A stretch of DNA of 64,000 nt from Methylotuvimicrobium sp018830325 (GCF_044788715.1 NZ_CP173170.1:5022001-5086000), one strand, 5' to 3'. Numbered from the stretch's first letter, positions 17,307-26,264 are shown. Translations and numbers: made by a program. The notes: a model not told the origin generated them from the sequence alone.

Positions 17307-18521
17307 ATGCGCAATTCATTCGTATTAACGCTCGGCATTGCCGTTTTGTTCGGTTGCGAACAATCGACCGAGACACCAAAAACCGACCCGCTCGAGCCTT
17401 CTGCATCCCCCCCTCCGCAGACTCAAGTCGCACCGTCAAGCCCCTATTCCGAAGAAGACAAACTACTCGGTTTACCCCCGGTGCCCATCCCCGAAAACAA
17501 TCCGCAAACGCCGGCCAAGATTGCGCTCGGCGATAAACTCTTTCACGACCAACGCTTTTCGATCGACGGTACGGTCAGTTGCGCAAATTGTCATGACGAC
17601 GGCAAGGCCTTCACCGACAATCTACCCGTTTCGGTCGGTCACAGCGGCAAGACCGGCACACGCAATGCTCCGACAGTGCTGAACGCGGCGTTTTATCATT
17701 CCCAATTTTGGGACGGTCGCGAAACCGATCTTGAAAGTCAAGCGAAACAGCCGTTCATCAACCCGGTCGAACACGGCCTGCCCAACCACGACCCGATTCT
17801 CGACATCGTCCGTAGCGACCCGGATTATCAACAGTCTTTTCAAGAAGTCTTCGAAGTTTCAGACGATGCGCTAACGATCGACCATGTCGTACAAGCGATC
17901 GCCAGTTTCGAACGCACCCTTGTAACCGGCAACTCGCCGTTCGACCGTTTCTATTTCAAAGGCGAAACCGATGCGATGAACGATGCGCAAATTCGCGGCT
18001 TCAACTTATTCATTGGACAAGGCCGGTGCGTATCTTGTCATGTGATCGAACAGGATAATGCGACCTTCACCGACAGCCGATTTCATAATATCGGTATCGG
18101 CATCGATTCTATCGAATCTGACATTCCGGCCTTGACGCAAGCCTTCCTCGAAGCAAAAAATCAAGATAAGGACGTCGATATCATGGTGTTGACCGATCCG
18201 AAATCGTCGGAACTCGGCCGCTTCGCGGTCACCGACGAATTGAACAAGATCGGCGCATTCAAGACACCGACGCTACGCAATGTCGAATTGACCGCGCCTT
18301 ACATGCATGACGGCAGTCTGAAAACCTTGCGCGAAGTCATCGTGCATTACAACAACGGCGGCGTCGCGGAGGCTAGCGCACACGTCAACGATTTCTTGAG
18401 CGGCGGCATACGCCCGCTCAACTTAACCGGCGCGCAAATCGACGATCTGGTCGAGTTTATGAAAGCATTGACCAGCCCTAAAAAACCGGCCGAAACCGAA
18501 TCGGCTCAAGCGGTTAATTGA
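17307..18521 (+). CDS. Dihaem cytochrome c peroxidase / MauG-like lipoprotein
   Basis: The 404-residue protein starts at the ATG at 17307, which follows a strong TAGGAGG. A short hydrophobic N-terminus ends in LFGC, a lipobox, so it is probably anchored to a membrane facing the periplasm; a Pro-rich linker follows. Two haem c sites are present: CANCH near residue 92 and CVSCH near residue 241. FDGRETDLESQA-like (here WDGRETDLESQA) and TPTLRNVELTAPYMHDG are typical of the CcpA/MauG family, and the latter His/Met region ligates the high-potential haem. Classical CcpA reduces peroxide; MauG-type members oxidise protein residues. It is first in a three-gene cluster with a Tat phosphoesterase and a cytochrome c. 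Confidence 0.92.
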   Translation: MRNSFVLTLGIAVLFGCEQSTETPKTDPLEPSASPPPQTQVAPSSPYSEEDKLLGLPPVPIPENNPQTPAKIALGDKLFHDQRFSIDGTVSCANCHDDGKAFTDNLPVSVGHSGKTGTRNAPTVLNAAFYHSQFWDGRETDLESQAKQPFINPVEHGLPNHDPILDIVRSDPDYQQSFQEVFEVSDDALTIDHVVQAIASFERTLVTGNSPFDRFYFKGETDAMNDAQIRGFNLFIGQGRCVSCHVIEQDNATFTDSRFHNIGIGIDSIESDIPALTQAFLEAKNQDKDVDIMVLTDPKSSELGRFAVTDELNKIGAFKTPTLRNVELTAPYMHDGSLKTLREVIVHYNNGGVAEASAHVNDFLSGGIRPLNLTGAQIDDLVEFMKALTSPKKPAETESAQAVN

Positions 18522-18535
18522 AGGAGACTTGAACG

Positions 18536-19612
18536 ATGAATACGATCCATAAAAGCCGCCGGAATTTTTTGAAGACAGCGGGAGCAGCGGCCATCGGCAG
18601 CACGTTACCGATTAGCCTGGTTGAATTAGCCTTTGCCGACACGGCCGAAAATTTTACGTTCGCCTATATTTCCGACGCCCATATTCAACATATCGAAGGC
18701 ACGCGCTTCGTCCGTAATTGGGATCGGGGACTGATTCGGGCGGTGGCCGAAACCAATCTACTGGTACCGAAGCCCGATTTCGTGTTTTTCGGAGGAGATT
18801 TGGCCCAACTCGGCACGAAAGCCGAATTGGATCACGGCGCCGAAATCATGTCGGCACTGCGCTATAAAGTCCATTATGTAATGGGCGAGCACGACTATTA
18901 TCTCGATCTCGGCGACTATTGGGAGCAACTGTTCGGCGCGCAATATTACAGCTTCAATCATAAGGGCGTGCATTTCGTCGTTTTGAACAGCATCCGGACT
19001 TACGACGACTGGACTTTCAACCGCTGGCCGAGCAACGAACAGCGCATGCTGGAAATGGCCGGACTCGACAATCCGAACGGATCGCCGTTCATGGTCGGCG
19101 AGGAACAAAGAAACTGGCTCAAATCCGATTTGTCCAAAGTCGCCAAAACTACGCCGATCGTCGTGTTATCCCATTCGCCGCTGCAAAAAATCTTCAAAGG
19201 CTGGAATTTCTGGACCGAAGACGCCGAAGAAATCCAGGCTTTATTGAAACCTTTCGATAAGGTATCGGTGATTTACGGCCATGTGCATCAAATCCAATAC
19301 AACCAGATCGGCAACATCACTTTCAACTCGGTTATGGCCACTGCATGGCCGTGGCCCTATCCGCAGTCTTATGCCCAGGCCGAGCAATATCTGCCGAAAT
19401 TGACCGTGCCGATGAACCGCGCCGATCCTTTTTTCGAGCGCGACGCGACCGGCTGGCAGCTTATCAACACGAGCAACGGCAATATCGATATGCATTACAC
19501 GCTGTATAACAATACCGCGCGCTCGGTGATCTATAACACTAAGACCAAGCAACCGGAAGACAGCGCTTATCAAAGCGAAGACGCACGCATTCCGCCGCAA
19601 ACGCATTTCTAG
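18536..19612 (+). CDS. Tat-exported metallophosphoesterase
   Basis: The 358-residue protein has a twin-arginine signal (SRRNFLKTAGAAAIG). A calcineurin-type phosphoesterase domain follows, with metal-binding motifs in order: ISDAHI, FGGDLAQ, GEHD (in place of the usual GNHD), VVLSHSPL and YGHVHQIQ. The E for N change in GNHD is notable, since that Asn is a metal ligand in many members. It starts 14 bp after the peroxidase stop and ends 21 bp before the cytochrome c gene, so the three form one operon. The substrate is unknown; periplasmic phosphoesterases next to c-type cytochromes recur in proteobacteria, but I know no settled function. Confidence 0.88.
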   Translation: MNTIHKSRRNFLKTAGAAAIGSTLPISLVELAFADTAENFTFAYISDAHIQHIEGTRFVRNWDRGLIRAVAETNLLVPKPDFVFFGGDLAQLGTKAELDHGAEIMSALRYKVHYVMGEHDYYLDLGDYWEQLFGAQYYSFNHKGVHFVVLNSIRTYDDWTFNRWPSNEQRMLEMAGLDNPNGSPFMVGEEQRNWLKSDLSKVAKTTPIVVLSHSPLQKIFKGWNFWTEDAEEIQALLKPFDKVSVIYGHVHQIQYNQIGNITFNSVMATAWPWPYPQSYAQAEQYLPKLTVPMNRADPFFERDATGWQLINTSNGNIDMHYTLYNNTARSVIYNTKTKQPEDSAYQSEDARIPPQTHF

Positions 19613-19633
19613 GATTCCGACCCGGAGAACCGC

Positions 19634-20044
19634 ATGAACCTCAAACTTATTAAAGCTATTCTATTGCTTCCGTCGGTGCTGGCATTCGCAATACCCACCG
19701 CTTCCGCCGACGAATTTACCGATGCCGATCTTGAGCGCTGGCAACAGCAATTCATGGACGTCGTCCAACAAGGCCGCGACCTATGGACTAGCCCGGAATT
19801 AGGCACCAACGGCGTCGCTTGCGCACAGTGTCATCCGAATGCCGCGAACACGCATCCCGAAACTTATCCGAAATTTCAAAAACAGCTAGGTAAAATCGTG
19901 CCGATGTGGGAAATGATCAATTGGTGTTTGAAAAACCCGCTCGAAGGCCAACCGCTTGCCGCCGACGATCCGAAAATGACCGCCATTCAGGCTTATGTAA
20001 CGCACGAACGGCGCGGCGTGAAGCTGGAGCCGGGCAAGCATTGA
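19634..20044 (+). CDS. Periplasmic monohaem cytochrome c
   Basis: The 136-residue protein has a signal peptide (LLLPSVLAFAIPTASA, cleavage near residue 25) and one haem c motif, CAQCH. The segment PMWEMINWCLKNPLEGQPL provides a likely Met or Cys distal ligand and resembles SoxA/TsdA-type cytochrome domains. It is the third gene of the peroxidase-phosphoesterase cluster, so it probably passes electrons to or from the dihaem peroxidase. The assignment to class c is certain from CXXCH plus signal peptide; the precise partner is inferred from position. Confidence 0.88.
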   Translation: MNLKLIKAILLLPSVLAFAIPTASADEFTDADLERWQQQFMDVVQQGRDLWTSPELGTNGVACAQCHPNAANTHPETYPKFQKQLGKIVPMWEMINWCLKNPLEGQPLAADDPKMTAIQAYVTHERRGVKLEPGKH

Positions 20045-20159
20045 TCTTCTTTCACCTAGAAAAACATTTCGCCATGAAGAATATGAAGTTAATTCAATAA
20101 CTTGCTATGAACTTGTATAGAATACTCGCTCACCCAAGAGGTTAACGAGAACGCTTAGG

Positions 20160-20388
20160 TATACCTATCGGAGATCAAAATTCGGCACCGGGGTGCCCGT
20201 CAAAGGACGCCGTGAACCCAGCACCTAAATTCCATAGGTCATTGGCAATAATTTAATATGATGGCTAATTTAGGTGCTGGGTGAATACGTCCATGTAGGC
20301 TCTATGCCAGCTCCATGCTGGCAAAGCCTTTGCCGAGCACCCCGGCGCCTCCTAAGACACTGCCGAAATTTGAAGTGCGAAAGGTATA
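20160..20388. repeat. MITE-like repeat, type 1, full length (229 bp)
   Basis: The ends form imperfect terminal inverted repeats of about 27 bp: the left begins TATACCTATCGG and the right, reverse-complemented, begins TATACCTTTCGC; both reach a shared TTCGGC. The outermost bases are TA, as expected for a TA target. In the middle, CCCAGCACCTAAAT (20217-20230) pairs perfectly with ATTTAGGTGCTGGG (20268-20281). The copy at 56649-56877 has exactly the same length and very similar sequence. No coding frame is evident. Confidence 0.85.
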
Positions 20389-20479
20389 ACATCTTCTCTT
20401 CTCGCGGGCTGGGTTATTCAACCCGTCCTACATTTCGATTTGCTTTACCATGGCAGGAACGTTTAGGGTTTCACGATTA

Positions 20480-20497
20480 ATAACTTCCGGGAGTTAT
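20480..20497. repeat. Short palindrome shared with 45492-45509
   Basis: ATAACTTCCGGGAGTTAT is an 18-bp near-perfect palindrome; the second copy in the window differs by one central base (ATAACTTCCGTGAGTTAT). Each lies 70-80 bp upstream of a plus-strand gene (the MlaE-like permease and the HAD phosphatase). It could be an operator or a small repeat. Confidence 0.5.
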
Positions 20498-20551
20498 TTG
20501 TCATGAAGTCCTTATATTTTTTCGGCCAAAAAATTTGTGGATACATTTTTG

Positions 20552-21715
20552 ATGAAAGCAACTACCGGCATGACTGACATAAAAGATATCTCGGGCGATA
20601 TCAAGCTTGAGCAAATCGATGCGGATACCTGGTCAATTCGCTTGGCCGGCAATTGGACTCAAGGCGCTAATATAAAACCTGTCGAACAAGTGTTGGCGCA
20701 ACTTGCCGCCGCAACATCCTTTGCGCGATTAACGCTGCAAGCCGGCGATCTTGACCGTTGGGACAGCCGCTTGCCGACGTATCTGCTCGCAATCCTGGAC
20801 TATTGCCATACCAAGCGCATTCAGCCCGATTTATCGGGCCTGCCGGAAGGCGTTCAAGGCCTACTCAAACTGGCTCGTGCAGTACCGGAACGAGCCGGCG
20901 ATCGCCGTTCGGCGCAACAAACACCGGCCTTGGCTAAAATTGGCAAGATGGTGTTAAGCGGACTCGCCGACACCAAAGGGCTCGTTATATTTATCGGCGA
21001 AACGGTGCTGGCTGGCATTTCGCTGATGCGAGGAAAGGCCCGATTTCGCGCAGTCGATTTATTTTTGTGCATACAAGAAGCGGGACCCGGGGCGTTGGCG
21101 ATTGTAACGCTGATCAGTTTATTGGTCGGCCTGATTCTGGCTTTCGTCGGCGCGGTGCAACTGGCGATGTTCGGCGCGCAAATTTTCATTGCCGACCTGG
21201 TTGGCTTGGGAACGGTACGCGAAATGGGCGCGTTGATGACGGCGGTCATTATGTCCGGTCGCACGGGAGCAGCCTATGCCGCGCAGCTGGGCACGATGAA
21301 TGTCAACAGCGAAATAGACGCGCTCAAGACCATGGGCATCTCACCGATGGAGTTTCTGGTGTTGCCGAGAATGTTGGCGTTAATCTTAATGCTCCCGCTG
21401 TTGTGTATCTATGCCGACTTTATGGGTATACTCGGTGGAGGCATCGTTACCACCAGCGCCTTCGATGTCTCCTTGACCCAATATTTTAATCAACTCAGCA
21501 AGGCCGTCGATCTCACCGACTTCAGCATAGGTTTATTCAAAAGCTTGGTGTTTGCGGTACTGATCGCCACGGCCGGCTGCATGCGCGGCATGCAATGCGG
21601 ACGCAGCGCGTCGGCGGTCGGCGATGCCGCGACGGCCGCAGTCGTCAACAGCATCGTCTATATCGTCGTGGCCGACTCGATCATCACATTGATCTGCAAT
21701 CGGCTGGGCATTTGA
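20552..21715 (+). CDS. MlaE-family ABC permease with N-terminal STAS domain
   Basis: This 387-residue protein is an inner-membrane permease of the phospholipid (MCE) transport group. The first 110 residues resemble a STAS domain (WSIRLAGNWT, FARLTLQAGDLDRWDS), which in the Mla system is the separate protein MlaB. The remainder has five to six membrane helices and the MlaE hallmarks LVGLILAFVGAVQL, VREMGALMTAVIMSGRTGAA and EIDALKTMGISPMEFLVLPR. Starts at 20537 (GTG), 20552 and 20570 are all possible and none has a strong ribosome site. It is first of four genes: permease, ATPase, MCE protein, lipoprotein. Confidence 0.9.
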   Translation: MKATTGMTDIKDISGDIKLEQIDADTWSIRLAGNWTQGANIKPVEQVLAQLAAATSFARLTLQAGDLDRWDSRLPTYLLAILDYCHTKRIQPDLSGLPEGVQGLLKLARAVPERAGDRRSAQQTPALAKIGKMVLSGLADTKGLVIFIGETVLAGISLMRGKARFRAVDLFLCIQEAGPGALAIVTLISLLVGLILAFVGAVQLAMFGAQIFIADLVGLGTVREMGALMTAVIMSGRTGAAYAAQLGTMNVNSEIDALKTMGISPMEFLVLPRMLALILMLPLLCIYADFMGILGGGIVTTSAFDVSLTQYFNQLSKAVDLTDFSIGLFKSLVFAVLIATAGCMRGMQCGRSASAVGDAATAAVVNSIVYIVVADSIITLICNRLGI

Positions 21716-21734
21716 AGACATCTCGAAAGTCAAC

Positions 21735-22502
21735 ATGAACAAACCTCATATCACGGTAAAGGATTTGACGATGGCTTACGGCGACTTCGTGATTCAGCGC
21801 GATTTGAATTTTACGATTAACCGCGGCGATGTTTTCGTTATCATGGGCGGCAGCGGTTGCGGCAAAAGCACACTGCTCAAACACTTAATCGGCCTACAGC
21901 GACCGGCACGAGGCGATATCATTTACGATCGGCAAAATTTTTGGCGCGCAAGCGATGCGGAACGCATTCGAATCCTGCGGCGCATAGGCGTGCTGTATCA
22001 AAGCGGTGCCCTATTCAGCTCGCTAACTTTGGCCGAAAATATTGCCTTGCCGCTCGGCGAATTTACCAATTTCAGCCGCATGGAACTCACCGATATCGTT
22101 TCTTACAAACTCGCATTGGTAGGCCTTGCAGGTTTCGAAGACTATTATCCTTCCGAAATCAGCGGCGGCATGCAAAAACGAGCGGGTCTGGCCAGAGCGA
22201 TGGCGCTCGACCCGGAAATACTGTTTTTCGATGAACCATCGGCCGGGCTTGATCCTGTCAGCGCAAGGCTTTTGGACGATCTGATCATCAATTTGAGCAA
22301 TGCCTTAGGCACGACGATTGTCGTTGTTACGCACGAACTAGCCAGTATCTTTGCCATTGGCACGAACGCGGTGTTTCTCGACCCCGAAACCAAAACCATG
22401 CTGGCCACCGGTTCACCCAAACGCTTGCTGGCCGAATCCAAAGATTCCAAAATCATTCAATTCTTGACTCGAGGCGAGGGCAATGTCGAGACAGCGCGTT
22501 AA
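21735..22502 (+). CDS. MlaF-like ABC transporter ATPase
   Basis: The 255-residue ATPase has Walker A GGSGCGKST, the MlaF-type signature ISGGMQKR, Walker B ILFFDEPSAGLDP and a switch His in VVVTHE. ISGGMQKRAGLARAMALDP is characteristic of the group that energises MCE lipid transporters. It starts 19 bp after the permease stop. The direction of lipid movement cannot be told from sequence. Confidence 0.93.
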   Translation: MNKPHITVKDLTMAYGDFVIQRDLNFTINRGDVFVIMGGSGCGKSTLLKHLIGLQRPARGDIIYDRQNFWRASDAERIRILRRIGVLYQSGALFSSLTLAENIALPLGEFTNFSRMELTDIVSYKLALVGLAGFEDYYPSEISGGMQKRAGLARAMALDPEILFFDEPSAGLDPVSARLLDDLIINLSNALGTTIVVVTHELASIFAIGTNAVFLDPETKTMLATGSPKRLLAESKDSKIIQFLTRGEGNVETAR

Positions 22503-22520
22503 TAGGGGGCTAGCAGTCTT

Positions 22521-23534
22521 ATGAGTAAACCGATAAACCCATTGGCGATAGGTAGTTTTACGGTCGGCGCAGTCGCACTGGTCATCGTAGCCTTGTTTAT
22601 ATTTGGCGGCGGCCAGTTTTTTAAATCGGATAAAGTTTACTTCGTGGTATTCTTCGACTCTTCTCTCAACGGGCTGAATGTTGGAGCCCCGGTAAAAATG
22701 CAGGGCGTGCAAATCGGCGAAGTCACCGATATCGCATTACAATTCGATAAAACCTCAATTAAGGTTTATAAACCCGTCGTGGTAGCGATCGATCGCCAAA
22801 AGATGATGGGCACGAGTGGTAAGACTTTCAATATAGCCATGACGAAAGAAGAGCGATTAGCTCTTCGGGACAGATTGGTTGATGCTGGATTTCGTGCTCG
22901 CTTGGAAACACAAAGCTTATTGACAGGCCTTCTCTATGTCGATGTAGATAAGCACCCCAATAAGCCTCCCGTGTTTGCTAAGCTGGATTATAAGGGGATT
23001 CCGGAGTTTCCGGGCATCCTAACAACCAGCGACGAAATCCTGCATTCGGCGGAAGAATTTGTCAATCAATTACGCGCATTGCCGCTGGAACAAATCGTCA
23101 CTGACTTTGCCGACAGCTTAAGAGAAATGAAAGACCTGCTAGCATCCGATGAACTCAAGAAATCCCAAGTTTCTCTCGCTCAGGCCATGGAAGGAATGGA
23201 ACAGGCGGTCGGCACGCTCAACCGCAATCTTGAACCGATGCTAAAAACTACGCATACGGCTATCGATAATGCCAATTTATTGGTCCTAGATTCCAGATCG
23301 ATGGTTTCGGATATCAAGCCTATTTTAGCTTCCGCTAACAGCGCCTTGACTGCCGCGACCGCCGCCTTGAATAAGGCACAGGACTCTGTAGCCATGGTCG
23401 GCGATACCTTTGGCCCGGAATCGGTTTTAATCGAAACGCTGGAATCGGTTAACGATGCATCGCGGTCGCTCAAAGATCTGACCGATTATTTGGAACGGCA
23501 TCCGGAATCGTTGATTTCCGGTAAACATAACTAG
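22521..23534 (+). CDS. MCE-domain lipid-binding protein (MlaD-like)
   Basis: The 337-residue protein has one N-terminal membrane helix (about residues 10-30, IGSFTVGAVALVIVALFIFGGG) and a single MCE domain (about 38-120; FFDSSLNGLNVGAPVKMQGVQIG is split across the two first strands). A long helical C-terminal part is predicted in the periplasm. It is larger than MlaD (about 183 residues), closer to proteins that form extended needles or tubes. Together with the neighbouring permease, ATPase and PqiC-like lipoprotein it completes an MCE-type envelope lipid transporter. Confidence 0.92.
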   Translation: MSKPINPLAIGSFTVGAVALVIVALFIFGGGQFFKSDKVYFVVFFDSSLNGLNVGAPVKMQGVQIGEVTDIALQFDKTSIKVYKPVVVAIDRQKMMGTSGKTFNIAMTKEERLALRDRLVDAGFRARLETQSLLTGLLYVDVDKHPNKPPVFAKLDYKGIPEFPGILTTSDEILHSAEEFVNQLRALPLEQIVTDFADSLREMKDLLASDELKKSQVSLAQAMEGMEQAVGTLNRNLEPMLKTTHTAIDNANLLVLDSRSMVSDIKPILASANSALTAATAALNKAQDSVAMVGDTFGPESVLIETLESVNDASRSLKDLTDYLERHPESLISGKHN

Positions 23535-23547
23535 AGAATATTGAATT

Positions 23548-24162
23548 ATGAATGCAGTCCGGCCTTTTTGTTTACCAGTCTTAACCTGTTTGTTCTTATC
23601 CTTAACAGGGTGCGTGGGCGGGACAACTTCGCCTTCGCAATTCTATCTTCTCGAACCGATCAACGAAAGCGAAACCAGCCCTACCGGAATGAGAGCAAAA
23701 CCTGTCATTGCTCTTGGCCGAGTGCGCATTCCTCGTTATGTCGATAGGCCGCAAATTGTCGTCGGAACCGGAGGGAATACTTACCATTTGAACGAATTCA
23801 ACCGTTGGGCAGAATCGCTCGATGCCAATATTAGCCGCGTACTGATGCAAAATCTTTCAATGCTCGTCCCGGCTGAGGTCGTAGAAGCTAGATCTTCAAG
23901 CTTAGCCAGGCAGGCTAAGCTCCGCGTCTCGTTGACTATTTTGGAGTTTCATGTCAATCAGCATGGACAAGCCGGTTTAACGGCGCAATGGTTTATCCGT
24001 CGCGGTCAGGATGTCATACAAAACCGTCAAGTCTCTTATCGTTTGCCGGGATCAACCGATGATTATTCGACCATCGTGGCAGCGCTCAATGAATGCCTGA
24101 ATCGAATGAGCCGTGATTTGTCGGCATCGCTTCAACAAGTGCTTCAAGAAATGAGAAGCTAG
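23548..24162 (+). CDS. PqiC-like ABC transport auxiliary lipoprotein
   Basis: The 204-residue protein has a lipoprotein signal with lipobox LTGC near residue 22. It has the PqiC/YmbA family features QFYLLEP, VRIPRYVDRPQIV and FNRWAESLDANISRVLMQNLS. Family members sit on the outer membrane and dock MCE tunnels. It begins 13 bp after the MCE gene. Its presence makes this operon closer to the Pqi-like or generic MCE-lipoprotein type than to mlaFEDCB, which has MlaC instead. Confidence 0.9.
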   Translation: MNAVRPFCLPVLTCLFLSLTGCVGGTTSPSQFYLLEPINESETSPTGMRAKPVIALGRVRIPRYVDRPQIVVGTGGNTYHLNEFNRWAESLDANISRVLMQNLSMLVPAEVVEARSSSLARQAKLRVSLTILEFHVNQHGQAGLTAQWFIRRGQDVIQNRQVSYRLPGSTDDYSTIVAALNECLNRMSRDLSASLQQVLQEMRS

Positions 24163-24235
24163 CCAAATCAATCGATGTGTTTCCAAGCTCCTGCGTTGGC
24201 GGCTTAGAATTCCGGAGCTATGAGCATTATCCTAA

Positions 24236-24540
24236 CGCTCATGAAGGCCAGGTAATCGCCCCAGCAAATGAAAGTTCGAAATAGAGCGGATTGCAGTCAC
24301 TCGCCCGTCAGGACGCCATAAATCCAGTACCTAAATTCCATAACCCATTGGCCATGATTGATTACATAGTTAATTTAGGTGCTGGGTAAATACGCCCCCC
24401 GTAGGCTTGACGTCGACTCGCCCCCCAAGGATGGCGTGCCGCCGACATCCTCGCCAAGCATGCTCCACACCCTTTTATCCTCAAACTTGGAATTGCTGCA
24501 TCTTTAAGCATCGCCGAAATTTGAAGTGCGAAAGTTATAT
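24236..24540. repeat. MITE-like repeat, mixed type with extended left flank
   Basis: The left 80 bp (from ACGCTCATGAAGGCC) are the reverse complement of the DNA next to the repeat at 26546-26719. The centre has the hairpin core (TAGTTAATTTAGGTGCTGGG arm visible near 24368-24387), and the right end GCCGAAATTTGAAGTGCGAA matches the type-1 right end at 20388 and 56877. The left arm has a T for C substitution (CCAGTACCTAAAT). No gene is seen between 24163 and 24600. Confidence 0.75.
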
Positions 24541-24600
24541 AATATCCCGCAAATTTTTCACTTGGTATTTTTTCGACTCTACCGTCACCTCTTTGCGCCC

Positions 24601-25989
24601 ATGAATACAGTCCTAACCGGCATTCTGGTTTATATATCGGCACAGCTTTTGATCGGCGTTTTCGTTTCGAAAAAAATCAAAACGGAAGACGATTATTTAT
24701 TGGCCGGACGCAGTCTCGGCGTAGGCCTTGCAACGTTGAGCGTGTTCGCAACTTGGTTCGGTGCCGAAGCCTGTATCGGCGCGGCTGGTGCTGTTTATGA
24801 GGAAGGCCTGTCCGGCGCAACGCTCGATCCTTTCGGTTATTCGCTCTGTCTGGTTTTGATGGGCTTAGTGTTTTCGATTCCATTGTGGCGCCGGCAATTG
24901 ACCACATTGGCTGATTTGTTCAGGCAACGCTATTCGCCGCAGGTTGAAAAACTTGCGGTATTGATCATGGTGCCCGGTACGATCATGTGGGCCGCCGCTC
25001 AAATTCGGGCATTCGGACAGGTGTTATCGGCTACGTCCGGCTTCGAAGTCGAACTGACGATCGCCTGCGCGGCGCTGGTTGTAATAGCCTATACGATGTA
25101 CGGCGGTTTGATGGCCGATGTCATCACCGATGCGGTGCAAGGTGTCGCTCTGATCATAGGCCTTTCGATTTTATTGGCGATTGTGTTGACCGCCGGAGGA
25201 GGCTGGCAGCCTTCGGTTGCCTCGATAGAACCGGAGCGATTGGTTTTATTCAAAACCGCCGAGAACGAAAATTGGCTGGATATTCTGGAACAATGGATGA
25301 TTCCAATCGGTGGATCGGTAATCGCTCAAGAACTGGTATCTCGGGTACTGGCTTGCCGTTCGCCGCAAATCGCGCGTCAAGCTTGTTTGGCCGGCGGTCT
25401 GTTATATCTTTCGATCGGCTTGATTCCGGTCTTGATCGGCTTACTCGGTTATCGCTTGTTACCGGGCCTAGCACAACCCGAACAAATCTTGCCGCAATTG
25501 GCACAGCATTATTTACCAACGTTTTTATATATCATTTTTGCCGGTGCGCTGATTTCGGCGATCTTGTCCACCGTCGACAGCGCACTTATGGCTGCCTCGG
25601 CGCTTCTGTCGCATAACCTAATCGTGCCGTTGCTGGATACGATCGACGAAAGCCGAAAAGTTTGTATTGCGCGGCTGACCGTTCTGTTCGGCGGCATGGT
25701 CGCTTACTGGCTTGCCTTGCAAACCGACCGCGTTCACAGCCTGGTCGAGCAAGCTTCAGCATTCGGCAGCGCTGGAATCGTGACCGTAGTCGTATTCGGC
25801 TTATTCACGCGCTTCGGCGGTGCTTACAGCGCTGCCGGGTCGCTTTTAGCCGGAACCGTCATTTGGAATGCCGGAAACTATGCATTCGATATGAAAACAC
25901 CCTATCTAATCGCACTCTGCGGCGCAATTGCGGTTTATTCGGCGATTGCGATTTTAGAACACAAACTCCACAAAATTACCCATTTATGA
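24601..25989 (+). CDS. Sodium:solute symporter (SSS family)
   Basis: The 462-residue protein has about 13 predicted membrane helices. It starts LTGILVYISAQLLIGVFVSK and carries the SSS-typical DDYLLAGRSLG in the first loop, and ATWFGAEACIGAAGAVYEEG in the second helix region. STVDSALMAASALL in helix 8 contains the conserved Ser/Asp residues near the second sodium site. The substrate is not predictable from sequence; homologues move proline, pantothenate, acetate or sugars. I start it at the ATG at 24601, because an upstream start would lie in the end of the repeat. It is followed by a frameshifted bfd gene 66 bp downstream. Confidence 0.9.
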   Translation: MNTVLTGILVYISAQLLIGVFVSKKIKTEDDYLLAGRSLGVGLATLSVFATWFGAEACIGAAGAVYEEGLSGATLDPFGYSLCLVLMGLVFSIPLWRRQLTTLADLFRQRYSPQVEKLAVLIMVPGTIMWAAAQIRAFGQVLSATSGFEVELTIACAALVVIAYTMYGGLMADVITDAVQGVALIIGLSILLAIVLTAGGGWQPSVASIEPERLVLFKTAENENWLDILEQWMIPIGGSVIAQELVSRVLACRSPQIARQACLAGGLLYLSIGLIPVLIGLLGYRLLPGLAQPEQILPQLAQHYLPTFLYIIFAGALISAILSTVDSALMAASALLSHNLIVPLLDTIDESRKVCIARLTVLFGGMVAYWLALQTDRVHSLVEQASAFGSAGIVTVVVFGLFTRFGGAYSAAGSLLAGTVIWNAGNYAFDMKTPYLIALCGAIAVYSAIAILEHKLHKITHL

Positions 25990-26055
25990 TTTCGATATCG
26001 TCTCGATTCGGAAATCATAGGCCAAACTCAAATTGATAAACGCGACTCAACATTC

Positions 26056-26264
26056 ATGAATCAAGTAAGACCCGACAAAAAAATGACGTACTCTGCGTCT
26101 GCAGCGGCACAACCGACCGGCAAATTCGCCGACTCATCGATGAGGGCATTACGGACCCTGAAAAACTGTCGAGAATTACTGGCGCTTGCTCGGGTTGCGG
26201 TTCTTGTGAACCAACGCTTATGGCTTTGTTAAACATCGCTAGCTTGAAAGAACCGCTCGTTTGA
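26056..26264 (+). pseudogene. bfd: Bacterioferritin-associated ferredoxin-like [2Fe-2S] protein, frameshifted at an A run
   Basis: From the ATG at 26056 the frame reads MNQVRPDKK and then enters a run of seven A (26077-26083). The following sequence in the -1 frame encodes VLCVCSGTTDRQIRRLID, then ITGACSGCGSCEPTLMALL and a stop at 26262. This is a clear Bfd-type domain with four Cys (CVC...CSGC pattern). Reading one A twice would give one 69-residue protein, MNQVRPDKKNDVLCVC and onward. Either a base was lost from the A run, or slippage on the A7 run restores the frame, or there is a sequence error. Bfd releases iron from bacterioferritin; no bacterioferritin gene is nearby. Confidence 0.75.
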
